Position numbers and translations under genes: made by a program. From contig JALCRM010000015.1 of the NCBI GenBank assembly GCA_022652545.1, positions 1 through 44,274 of the forward strand: a stretch of 44,274 bases of DNA, written 5' to 3'. This document shows, in pieces, positions 27,612 to 34,942 of the stretch. This DNA is from Lachnospiraceae bacterium. GTDB lineage: Bacteria > Bacillota > Clostridia > Lachnospirales > Lachnospiraceae. Each line of letters begins with the position of its first letter. Positions within the stretch are counted from its first letter, which is position 1. The notes beneath the pieces were generated by a model. The model did not search any database. It was given only the letters and a program-made list of their open reading frames with translations, and had not been told where the DNA came from.

Positions 27612-29045
27612 TTGAGTCAGGACCGTTACAGCGAGGAAAAAAGACACAGCAGCAGAAACATTCATTCTGTTCCGCAGCAGCGCCGGGGAAAGCTTCCGCG
27701 TCTCAGCGTCGTTGTTTTTGTTGTTGTCCTCATTTATATCCTGGTCAGTGTGACAATCTATATGCGGACGAAGAAGATCGTGGGATATGAAGTCAAGACC
27801 GGCTCCCTTTCTTCCAGCCAGTCCTTCACGGGGATGGCGATCCGGACCGAAGAGATCGTAAACAGCGAATACCCTGGCTACGTGAATTACTATAACCGTG
27901 ACGGCGACCGCCTGGGCGTCGGTTCTCTTGCATACACCATCGATGAATCCGGTCAGATCATGGAGCAGCTGAATGCGCAGAACGCGGGAGAAAGCCTGCT
28001 TTCAGACAGCGATTACGGGGATCTGAAGACGCAGATATCCGATTTTGCTTCGAATTTTGACCCTTCCTCCTTTTCCTCCGTCTATTCCTTTTACGACTCG
28101 ATGGACAGTTCGGTCCAGAAGCTTTCCAACAGCTACATTCTGAAGGACATCAGTCAGCTGGACTCCAACGACACGAACACCGTGCATAAATGTTATGCAA
28201 AAGACACCGGCATCGTTGTTTTTTCGACGGACAGCGATGAAGGCAAAACCTTTGACACGGTGACGGCAGACGATTTTTCCGCAAAAACGATAGCCGGCTA
28301 CAAGTCGACCGCAGTTGAGAACAACCAGCTTGTCGATACCGGCAGTCCCGTGTACAAGCTCTCTACGGATGAAAACTGGTCCGTTGTGATCATGACTACA
28401 CCGGACAACGCAAAGATGCTGGCTGATCTGAAGTACGTAAAGGTCCGTTTTCTCAAGGACAGGCGGGAGATCTGGGCTTCTGTCACGACGCGCGATGACG
28501 GACAGGGAAACTCTTTTGTAAATCTGGCCTTTTCCAATTCCATGGTGGGCTATGTGGATGACCGCTACCTGAAGGTCGAACTGCTCACTGATGAGCAGAA
28601 GGGGCTGAAGGTCCCGAACACTTCCATCGTAAAGAGCAATTTCTTCGTGGTACCCAAAGAGTACCTGACCGTAGGGACCTCGGGCAACAAGGGCGTTATG
28701 CGCGAAGCCTATACACAGGACGGAAAGAAGAGCGTCGAATTCGTCACCGCCTCTCCGTACAGTGAAACAGATACGTCCTATTACCTGGACGAAAGTACGC
28801 TTCAGGCAGGTGATGTCATAGATAAACCCGACTCCACGGACACCTATACGCTTTCCGAACAGGCACCCCTTACCGGCGTTTACAACATCAACAAGGGCTA
28901 CGCCGATTTCCGGGAAGTGGAAGTGCTGTACAGCAACAACCAGTATTCCATTGTGCAGCCAAACACCTCCTACGGACTTTCGGAATATGACTATATCGTG
29001 CTGGATGCTTCTTCGGTAACTGCGGATACGCTGGTTGCGAACTGA
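27612..29045 (+). CDS. HlyD-like single-pass membrane protein
   Basis: A 477-residue protein with a basic cytoplasmic N-terminus (about 30 residues, RRGKLPRL), one membrane helix (about 33-52, VVVFVVVLIYILVSVTIY) and a large extracytoplasmic part. The segment after the helix (GSLSSSQSFTGMAIRTEEIV and PGYVNYYNRDGDRLGVG) resembles the barrel/lipoyl entry of HlyD-family adaptor proteins. No ABC or RND transporter lies beside it, so a role in export is not supported; in Lachnospiraceae this type often sits near sepF. Start TTG 27612 with AAAGGA 8 bases upstream. Confidence 0.75.
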   Translation: MSQDRYSEEKRHSSRNIHSVPQQRRGKLPRLSVVVFVVVLIYILVSVTIYMRTKKIVGYEVKTGSLSSSQSFTGMAIRTEEIVNSEYPGYVNYYNRDGDRLGVGSLAYTIDESGQIMEQLNAQNAGESLLSDSDYGDLKTQISDFASNFDPSSFSSVYSFYDSMDSSVQKLSNSYILKDISQLDSNDTNTVHKCYAKDTGIVVFSTDSDEGKTFDTVTADDFSAKTIAGYKSTAVENNQLVDTGSPVYKLSTDENWSVVIMTTPDNAKMLADLKYVKVRFLKDRREIWASVTTRDDGQGNSFVNLAFSNSMVGYVDDRYLKVELLTDEQKGLKVPNTSIVKSNFFVVPKEYLTVGTSGNKGVMREAYTQDGKKSVEFVTASPYSETDTSYYLDESTLQAGDVIDKPDSTDTYTLSEQAPLTGVYNINKGYADFREVEVLYSNNQYSIVQPNTSYGLSEYDYIVLDASSVTADTLVAN

Positions 29046-29083
29046 TTGTTTTGCATCCTGCCGGTCGGTGTGAGAATTGACAG

Positions 29084-29112
29084 TTGACATACTGCCTAAA
29101 AGTATTGATAAT
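29084..29112 (+). promoter_or_regulatory. promoter of sepF
   Basis: Consensus TTGACA (29084-29089) and GATAAT (29107-29112) with a 17-base spacer. The leader to the ATG at 29205 is about 85 bases. Confidence 0.75.
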
Positions 29113-29125
29113 ACTAATATAAATG

Positions 29126-29163
29126 CGCTTTCTGTACAGTTTACAGGATTGTTTCGGAAAGCG
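29126..29163 (+). other. sepF leader stem-loop
   Basis: CGCTTTC (29126-29132) pairs with GAAAGCG (29157-29163) over a 24-base loop in the AT-rich leader. No known riboswitch is recognised; it may only affect mRNA stability. Confidence 0.35.
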
Positions 29164-29204
29164 TGATTATTTTGTTTAACGACTAAAGTTTCAGAGGGGA
29201 AAAA

Positions 29205-29882
29205 ATGAGTGCTATTGATAAAGTGCTGAATGCGTTTAAGATGGGCCCTGATTCCGATCCTGACGATGATATGGACAACAGGGGCTATCTCGCAGGTGTA
29301 GATGACGATTCCGATGATGCACCCCGCCGCAGCCGCAGAAGCAAAACGTACGATGACGACGATGAAGAGGAAGATGACCGTCCCGCCCGCCGCAGCAACC
29401 GCAAGCGTGAGTCATCCCGATACGATGACGACGACGAAGATGACGAGGAAGACGCAAGAACATCCCGTCCGGCAAAGGGCATCTGGCCCGTGGGTTCCAA
29501 GGGAGGCGACCCTGCTCCCGGCTCTCGCCGCAGCGATCCCGCACCCAGAGACAGAAAAGTTTCCCTTGCAGACCCCGGAATGGAAGTGGGTGTCTACAAG
29601 CCTACGAATCTCGACGAAGCCCAGAAGGTCATTGATACACTTCTTGCAGGGCAGTCGGCAGTACTCAATCTGGAAGGTCTGGATATCATGATGGCGCAAC
29701 GCATCATTGATTTCGTCGGCGGCGCCAATTACGCAATGAAAGGTAACTTTACCAGGATCTCCAATTTCATTTTCCTGTTTACTCCTCACGGTGTAGACAT
29801 TGCCGGCGATGTAATGGATGAAGGCCCCAGAAATGCGGCAGCTCCTGCACCTTCTTCTTCCAATATCAATATTCCCGGCTGA
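29205..29882 (+). CDS. sepF: cell division protein SepF with long acidic linker
   Basis: SepF tethers FtsZ filaments to the membrane and forms rings in Firmicutes. The 225-residue protein starts with an amphipathic-type segment (MSAIDKVLNAFKMG) as the membrane anchor, then an unusually long linker (about 15-120) made of Asp/Glu runs broken by Arg/Ser clusters, then the SepF core: VGVYKPTNLDEAQKVIDTLL, AVLNLEGLD, MAQRIIDFVGGANYAMKG and FLFTPHGVDI. Residues 205-225 are Ala/Pro/Ser-rich. Typical SepF is about 150 residues, so the extra is the linker. Start ATG 29205 after AGAGGGG. A strong terminator follows. Confidence 0.93.
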   Translation: MSAIDKVLNAFKMGPDSDPDDDMDNRGYLAGVDDDSDDAPRRSRRSKTYDDDDEEEDDRPARRSNRKRESSRYDDDDEDDEEDARTSRPAKGIWPVGSKGGDPAPGSRRSDPAPRDRKVSLADPGMEVGVYKPTNLDEAQKVIDTLLAGQSAVLNLEGLDIMMAQRIIDFVGGANYAMKGNFTRISNFIFLFTPHGVDIAGDVMDEGPRNAAAPAPSSSNINIPG

Positions 29883-29903
29883 ACAAATGCTCCCGCAATT
29901 GAC

Positions 29904-29950
29904 AAGCCCCGCCTGTTCTGCAGAGGATGAGCAGAAGACGGGGCTTTTAT
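29904..29950 (+). terminator. terminator after sepF
   Basis: AAGCCCCG (29904-29911) pairs with CGGGGCTT (29939-29946); inside, CTGTTCTGC pairs partly with GCAGAAGA. TTTTATT follows. It separates sepF from aroB. Confidence 0.75.
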
Positions 29951-29992
29951 TGTACTGCCGGCTCGCAGTACGCTGAACAGGAGGCACAGATC

Positions 29993-31102
29993 ATGCAGGA
30001 AACGCAGGATCGTCTGACGATCAATCTGAACGGAAAACCCTGTTATGACATCGTATACAGGGACGATCTGACACATCTGGCAGATGATGTTTCAGAGGTG
30101 TCAAAGTCTCATGACATTGCTGTTATTACTGATTCGAATGTCGCCGCGCTTTACGCAGATGAAGTAAAATCGCTCCTTTCGAATGATGACAGGCGTGTCA
30201 TAATATACAGTTTCCCTGCCGGCGAAGAGCACAAGAACCTCGATACCGTGGAGGACTGCTACCGTTTTCTCATCGCCGAACATTTCGACCGCGGCTCGCT
30301 TTTGATCGCACTCGGCGGAGGTGTCACCGGTGACATTACGGGTTTTGTCGCAGCGACCTATATGCGCGGCGTCGATTTCATCCAGATCCCCACGACACTC
30401 CTTGCTCAGGCTGACAGCAGTATCGGCGGAAAGACAGGCGTGGATTTTGAAGCCTACAAAAATATGGTCGGGGCTTTCTACATGCCGAAACTCGTCTACA
30501 GCTGTATTTCCGTCCTGAAGACACTCGATGCCAGACAGTTTGCCTCCGGTTTTGCCGAAGTCATGAAGCACGGCCTGATCCGCGACGCTTCTTTCTATGA
30601 ATGGCTGGTGGATCATATCTACGAGATCAACGGCCGCGATCCGCAGACACTGAAGGAAATGCTGTACGCCAGCAATCTGGTTAAAAAACTGGTCGTCGAA
30701 AAGGATCCTTTGGAAAAAGGCGAGCGCCGCCTTCTGAACTTCGGTCATACGATCGGGCATGCCATTGAAAAAGAGCGCAATTTTGATCTCACGCACGGAG
30801 AATGCGTCGCGCTGGGCTGCATCGCCGCGTCCTACATTTCCTGGAAGAGGGACCTTCTGACGCCGGAAGAATATTATGAAGTGCGCGACATGTTCGTCCC
30901 GTTCGGTCTGCCGATCACCGTCGAAGGCATCGACATCGAGAAAGTGACAGAGCTGACGCATTCCGACAAAAAGGTCATGAACGGCCAGCGCAGTTTCATC
31001 CTCCTCAAAAAAGCCGGAAAGGCCTTTGCAGACTCCACAGTGACCGACGAAGAGATACGGAATGCCCTGCATGAGATCCTTTATACGGAGGACGCCGAAT
31101 AA
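29993..31102 (+). CDS. aroB: 3-dehydroquinate synthase
   Basis: Second step of the shikimate pathway: cyclises DAHP to 3-dehydroquinate using NAD and zinc. The 369-residue protein has the NAD-binding LIALGGGVTGDITGFVAATY, the IPTTLLAQADSSIGGKTGVD motif, ASGFAEVMKHGLI (zinc Glu) and LNFGHTIGHAIE (zinc His residues). All expected residues are present. ATG 29993 is preceded by AGGAGG. It is alone here, with no other aro gene, and its end overlaps lspA by 1 base, so it is cotranscribed with lspA and the pseudouridine synthase gene. Confidence 0.96.
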   Translation: MQETQDRLTINLNGKPCYDIVYRDDLTHLADDVSEVSKSHDIAVITDSNVAALYADEVKSLLSNDDRRVIIYSFPAGEEHKNLDTVEDCYRFLIAEHFDRGSLLIALGGGVTGDITGFVAATYMRGVDFIQIPTTLLAQADSSIGGKTGVDFEAYKNMVGAFYMPKLVYSCISVLKTLDARQFASGFAEVMKHGLIRDASFYEWLVDHIYEINGRDPQTLKEMLYASNLVKKLVVEKDPLEKGERRLLNFGHTIGHAIEKERNFDLTHGECVALGCIAASYISWKRDLLTPEEYYEVRDMFVPFGLPITVEGIDIEKVTELTHSDKKVMNGQRSFILLKKAGKAFADSTVTDEEIRNALHEILYTEDAE

Positions 31103-31632
31103 TGCCTCAGAACGCTGCTCCAAAGCAAAACACCAGGGCAGGTGGCGCTGTGCTCATCTGTGACGCGGCTGCCTTTGTCCTGCTCATCTTGTTAGATCAG
31201 TTCACAAAATACCTTGCTGCGGTCAAGCTCAAGGGAAAACAGCCTTTTGACCTGATCCCCGGAGTCCTGCAGTTCCGATATCTGGAAAATACGGGCGCTG
31301 CCTTCAGCCTTTTCCAGAACTGCCGCATTTTTTTCATTGTGATCGCCTTTGCCGCTATTGTCCTGATCGCCTGGCTGCTTGTAAAAGCGCCTGTAAACCG
31401 CCGTTTTCTTCCTATGCGTATCTGTTTTGTCGCGATCGCATCCGGCGCAGCCGGCAATATGGCAGACAGGCTGACCCTGCGTTATGTTCGTGATTTCATA
31501 TATTTTTCTCCGATCGATTTCCCCATTTTCAATGTCGCGGACTGCTATGTGTCCGTTGCCACGGTCCTGCTGGCCCTGCTTGTGATCTTTAAATACAAGG
31601 AGGATGATTTCCGCTTCCTGAAACGCTCATGA
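31102..31632 (+). CDS. lspA: signal peptidase II
   Basis: Membrane aspartic protease that removes lipoprotein signal peptides. The 176-residue protein has four hydrophobic helices and the family motifs LDQFTKYLA, LENTGAAFSLF, SGAAGNMADRL and FNVADCYVS with the two catalytic aspartates in the last two. The N-terminus (about 15 residues, QNAAPKQNTRAGG) is hydrophilic. Its substrate class is visible in the window: the DD-carboxypeptidase at 25937 has a lipobox. ATG 31102 shares one base with the aroB stop; its own stop overlaps the next gene by 4 bases. Confidence 0.96.
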   Translation: MPQNAAPKQNTRAGGAVLICDAAAFVLLILLDQFTKYLAAVKLKGKQPFDLIPGVLQFRYLENTGAAFSLFQNCRIFFIVIAFAAIVLIAWLLVKAPVNRRFLPMRICFVAIASGAAGNMADRLTLRYVRDFIYFSPIDFPIFNVADCYVSVATVLLALLVIFKYKEDDFRFLKRS

Positions 31633-32567
31633 GATCCTGTCAATTTACCGTAAGCGAAGAAGAAGAGGGGGAACGTCTCGACAGGCTGCTGAGCAGCTGG
31701 CTGCCTGATCTTTCGCGGACTTATCTGCAGAAGCTCCTGAAGGAAGGGGACGTACACACACAGGGGCGGATCGAAAAGGCCAGCTATAAGGTACGCGAGG
31801 GTGATTCCGTGGAAGTATCTGTGCCGGACGAGACCCCTCTGGATGTGAAACCACAGGATATTCCGCTGGACATCCTCTACGAAGACGATGATGTGCTGGT
31901 GGTCAACAAACCGAAAGGCATGGTCGTACACCCCGCTGCAGGGCATGCAGACGGTACGCTCGTCAATGCCGTCCTTTATCACTGCAAAGGCAATCTGAGC
32001 GGCATTAATGGCGTTCTGCGCCCCGGTATCGTACACCGCATAGACAAGGACACGACCGGCTCCGTGATCGTGTGTAAAAATGACGCCGCCCACAGAAGCA
32101 TTGCAGAGCAGCTGCGGCAGCACACTATCGTGCGCAGATATTACGCCATCGTTTACGGCGTGATCGCGGACGACGACCTGACAATAGACCGCCCGATCGG
32201 CCGTGACAGTGCGGACAGGAAGAAGATGGCCGTCACGCATGCCCCGAACGGCAAAACAGCTGTCACCCACGTCCATGTTCTTGAGCGTTTTGGCGGCTTC
32301 ACGTATGTGGAATGCCGCCTGGAAACAGGAAGAACGCACCAGATCCGCGTACATATGGCCTCCATAGGGCATCCTGTCCTTGGTGATAACGTCTATGCGG
32401 GAGGCAGAAGCTCGCCCTTCTCAGGTCTGCAGGGGCAGTGTCTTCACGCAGGCGTGCTGGCTTTTGTGCATCCGAAGACCGGCGCCCTCATAGAAACAAG
32501 CGCGCCGCTGCCGGCTTATTTTGAACATCTTCTAGAAGTTCTGCGTTCCGGACGGCCTGTAAAATAA
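31629..32567 (+). CDS. RluA/RluD-family pseudouridine synthase
   Basis: Isomerises uridines in rRNA (RluD-like on the large subunit) or tRNA. The 312-residue protein has an N-terminal S4 RNA-binding domain (GERLDRLLSSWLPDLSRTYLQK in part) and the synthase domain with the catalytic Asp in GIVHRIDKDTTGSVIV, a VVNKPKGMVVHP motif and GRTHQIRVHM. The gene next to lspA in Firmicutes is normally rluD (ylyB). Which uridines are modified is not readable from sequence. ATG 31629 overlaps lspA (ATGA). Confidence 0.93.
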   Translation: MRSCQFTVSEEEEGERLDRLLSSWLPDLSRTYLQKLLKEGDVHTQGRIEKASYKVREGDSVEVSVPDETPLDVKPQDIPLDILYEDDDVLVVNKPKGMVVHPAAGHADGTLVNAVLYHCKGNLSGINGVLRPGIVHRIDKDTTGSVIVCKNDAAHRSIAEQLRQHTIVRRYYAIVYGVIADDDLTIDRPIGRDSADRKKMAVTHAPNGKTAVTHVHVLERFGGFTYVECRLETGRTHQIRVHMASIGHPVLGDNVYAGGRSSPFSGLQGQCLHAGVLAFVHPKTGALIETSAPLPAYFEHLLEVLRSGRPVK

Positions 32568-32663
32568 TTGTACGGTAAGTCCCTGAAATGGAGTAAAATC
32601 AGGATAGAAGAGTGACAAATTGACGAGCAAGGCAAATGAAAACGCAAACGGGGAGGCCTGCAT

Positions 32664-33299
32664 ATGAAAACAATCATAACGATCGGCAGACAATTCGGTT
32701 CCTGCGGACACGAGATCGGCAACAAAGTGGCAGCACATTACGGGATCATCTGTTACGACAAGGAACTGGTCGCCAAAACTGCAAGCGACAGTGGATTTTG
32801 CGAAGAGATGGTACAGAAGCACGATGAAATGCCCACCAGTTCTTTCCTTTACAATCTGGTCATGGACACCTATTCCTTTGGCTATAACAACATGTCTTCC
32901 TACGTTGACATGCCCATCAGCCAGAAGATCTTTCTTGCACAGTTTGAAGCGATCAAGAAGATCGCCGATGAAGGCCCCTGCGTGATCATGGGCCGCTGCG
33001 CAGACTATGCGCTGAGCGAACGCAGCAACCTTCTTACAATATTTATCCATGCAGACGAAGAATTCAAGATCCAGCACATCATGAAGCGGTTCCCTGATAT
33101 CACGACCGAACAGAAAGCGATCGACTTCATGAATAAAAAGGATAAACAGCGCCAAAGCTATTACAATTACTACACGTCACGCAAATGGGGACGCTCCGAT
33201 ACATACGATGCTTCAATCAGTTCTTCCAGATTCGGTATCGACGGCACCGTTAAACTGATCTGCCAGATGGTCGACGATCTCGAAGCAACACAGCCCTGA
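32664..33299 (+). CDS. cytidylate kinase-like family protein
   Basis: A 211-residue protein of the cytidylate-kinase-like family common in Clostridia. It begins IITIGRQFGSCGHEIGNKVA, a variant P-loop (usually GRQFGSGGREIG), and contains a CVIMGRCADYAL strand and the late HHYYTSRKWG-type lid (here YYNYYTSRKWG). The role of this family, distinct from Cmk, is unsettled; a nucleotide kinase function is likely. ATG 32664 follows GGGGAGG. It sits alone between rluD and the strong terminator at 33405, with a possible tiny ORF after it. Confidence 0.85.
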   Translation: MKTIITIGRQFGSCGHEIGNKVAAHYGIICYDKELVAKTASDSGFCEEMVQKHDEMPTSSFLYNLVMDTYSFGYNNMSSYVDMPISQKIFLAQFEAIKKIADEGPCVIMGRCADYALSERSNLLTIFIHADEEFKIQHIMKRFPDITTEQKAIDFMNKKDKQRQSYYNYYTSRKWGRSDTYDASISSSRFGIDGTVKLICQMVDDLEATQP

Positions 33300-33318
33300 T
33301 CACCGGAAGAGAACTGTA

Positions 33319-33399
33319 TTGGCTCGTATCTATTTATTCGCAAAAGACGAGTTTAACGAAGAGTTAGTACGCAAAGCAAAGCCTAAGGCAGATAAATGA
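33319..33399 (+). CDS. possible 26-residue small protein
   Basis: TTG at 33319 opens a 27-codon frame with GGAAGAG 7 bases upstream and a TGA at 33397-33399, directly before the terminator. The peptide is MARIYLFAKDEFNEELVRKA then KPKADK, a short hydrophobic strand followed by a charged helix. TTG starts occur elsewhere in this window. It is cotranscribed with the cytidylate-kinase-like gene if real. There is no family match I know, so this is a suggestion based on start, ribosome site and position. Confidence 0.4.
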   Translation: MARIYLFAKDEFNEELVRKAKPKADK

Positions 33400-33404
33400 C
33401 AACA

Positions 33405-33444
33405 AAAGGCCTGTCCGGAGAATTATCTCCGGACAGGCCTTTTT
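33405..33444. terminator. strong bidirectional terminator
   Basis: A perfect stem of about 15 bp, with the left arm beginning AAGGCCTG and the right arm ending CAGGCCTT, surrounds an AATTAT loop. A-tract on the left and T-tract on the right mean it can stop transcription from both sides. It marks the border between the core genes and the AT-rich region. Confidence 0.85.
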
Positions 33445-33492
33445 CAGTTATTGACCAATTTTACCGACCTGTATACCTATGAAATCAATATC

Positions 33493-34109
33493 CTAAACTT
33501 TCTCTATCGCGATCCATATCTCACTGTAATTTTCATCAGGATTTTTCTCAGGCGGTGTATACATTTCAATATTGTAGTTGCCTGCAAGCTTATATGCTTT
33601 ACAGGATGGCAGCCATTCGCTCCAAATCTTTGTGTTCACATCCTGCAAAGCCTTAGGAAGTGCTCCCTTACATGGAAATACAGCCCAGGTACCTTCAGGA
33701 ATCACTTTTGTAACATAGCCTTCCGGCACTTCATTCCATGGCAGATAATTGTCTGCAATAAAGTAATCAAAGGTCTTTCCGTCATTGTCCATACATATGC
33801 CGTACATGCCGCAAACGATCTTTCCCTGACCACTCTCAAAATGCTCCTTCCAGAATTTCGGTATCTCATCGTACGAAGTTTCTGTACTGAACCGCCTTGC
33901 TTTGTCGCCAGTTCCTGGCCGGCAAGTGTCAGCCTGCGGTTACGTATGTATTCGCCAACTGTAAATCCGCAAAGCACACAGAATATTTTCTGGAAATAGA
34001 AACTTGAGACATTCGCTTTTGCAGCTATCTTGTCAATATCCAGTTCATCTGTCAGATGCTCTTCCATATAACATAAAGCATTGGTTATCCCTTCATTCCA
34101 CCCATTCAT
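33493..34109 (-). pseudogene. AraC-family regulator with GyrI-like domain, broken by internal deletion and frameshift
   Basis: Read on the minus strand, ATG 34109 (AGAGG upstream) opens an AraC-type DNA-binding part: ITNALCYMEEHL, DELDIDKIAAKANVSSFYFQ and GFTVGEYIRNRRLTLAGQEL. This carries the first helix-turn-helix and about 69 residues. At about 33903 the frame changes. The following frame reads KARRFSTETSYDEIPKFW and then the GyrI-like effector-binding domain, with MYGICMDNDGKTFDYFIAD and WSEWLPSCKAYKLAGNY, to 33493. In intact AraC/GyrI proteins the second helix-turn-helix and a linker lie between; here roughly 50-60 residues are gone and the frame is shifted. Continuing in the original frame gives no recognisable domain. 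It is a pseudogene, or at best two separate fragments. Confidence 0.8.
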
Positions 34110-34233
34110 ATGAGCCTCTCTGCTTGTCCACCGGCAATAAAAACATAGCACTGTAACCGGATCATTGCCCGACATTTCCTGTTCTCATTTATCGTCCTTA
34201 TTTTTCATTCTCTTTGTTAAGGAAAATCAATTA

Positions 34234-34262
34234 ATTATAAGGATAATGAATTTTACTGAAAA
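34234..34262 (-). promoter_or_regulatory. remnant promoter of the AraC-type gene
   Basis: On the minus strand TTTTCA (34257-34262) and TATAAT (34234-34239) are 17 bases apart, about 125 bases before ATG 34109. The region between 34110 and 34399 is AT-rich and otherwise shows no gene. Confidence 0.5.
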
Positions 34263-34344
34263 TGTCTGCTTTTTTCATCAGAATGATATATGCTACATAG
34301 TATAAGTACAGAGGATCTGAGAATCTCACTTACGCACACACAAA

Positions 34345-34368
34345 GCAGCCCGGAGTTCTTCGGGCTGC
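34345..34368. terminator. GC-rich hairpin in the leader of the small membrane protein gene
   Basis: GCAGCCCG and CGGGCTGC pair perfectly over GAGTTCTT. On the minus strand it is followed by TTTGTGTG, so it could end a transcript running leftward from the MATE fusion gene; on the plus strand it has no T-tract and would be a leader hairpin. Confidence 0.45.
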
Positions 34369-34399
34369 CATCTCTGTCAGGAGACATAGAGGTATAAAA

Positions 34400-34942
34400 A
34401 TGGACAGCAGGCAATCGTTTGTTGAAAAATATGGTTTGAAAGACTGGCGCAATGCAGCAGCTGCTGCGCTTTCGGTGATCGGCCTCATATACTTTTTGTT
34501 TATACTTTTCCCGTATAAGGGCGACGATGCATTAGGCGTTGTAAGAACCCTTACATCTCTTGTTTTTTTCATCGCTGCGCTTGTATTTACGACGATCTGC
34601 TACAAAAACAAGAGTATGATGCCGGTCCGGATCCTTATCCTGCTGCGAATAATTCTGACCGTATTCAATTACATTTCCTGTTTTGTATACAACGGCTCAG
34701 CTAATTCGTGGTGGATAATCGCATACCTTACCGCCTTGCTGATCGGTCTTATTGTTTTCTTTGCTGTACTCAGTAAACCCGGTATCGCAACCCCCGTCAT
34801 CATCGCGATCATCATTCTGAGTATTATTTACGCTTTTCACAACTTTTTCTCCGGTGATCAGTTTTGGGAGGCATTCAGTCCCACAATATTCGAATATTTC
34901 ATCATTGCCCTCATCTACTCTGACCGCCTGAAAACTCATTAA
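34400..34942 (+). CDS. small membrane protein of unknown function
   Basis: A 180-residue, very hydrophobic protein with about six helices, for example AAAAALSVIGLIYFLFILF, SLVFFIAALVFTTICY, IAYLTALLIGLIVFFAVL and TPVIIAIIILSIIYAF, and a short charged N-terminus (MDSRQSFVEKYGLKDWRN). I do not recognise the family. ATG 34400 follows AGAGG at about 8 bases. It is the only plus-strand gene in the AT-rich region. Its stop overlaps the stop of the convergent MATE fusion gene by 4 bases, with no terminator between. Confidence 0.75.
   Translation: MDSRQSFVEKYGLKDWRNAAAAALSVIGLIYFLFILFPYKGDDALGVVRTLTSLVFFIAALVFTTICYKNKSMMPVRILILLRIILTVFNYISCFVYNGSANSWWIIAYLTALLIGLIVFFAVLSKPGIATPVIIAIIILSIIYAFHNFFSGDQFWEAFSPTIFEYFIIALIYSDRLKTH

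Noticed and set aside
29302..29460. apparent nucleotide repeats (GATGAC-type) as a tandem repeat or CRISPR
   Set aside because: They are the Asp/Glu codons of the SepF linker, of irregular length and without spacers.
32568..32599. promoter before the cytidylate-kinase-like gene (TTGTAC and TAAAAT)
   Set aside because: The spacer is 20 bases, too long for a normal sigma-A promoter; not listed.
33493..33807. GyrI-like fragment as a stand-alone gene from ATG 33807
   Set aside because: It would lack the first strand of the domain, which is encoded upstream in the same frame without a start; better read as part of a pseudogene.
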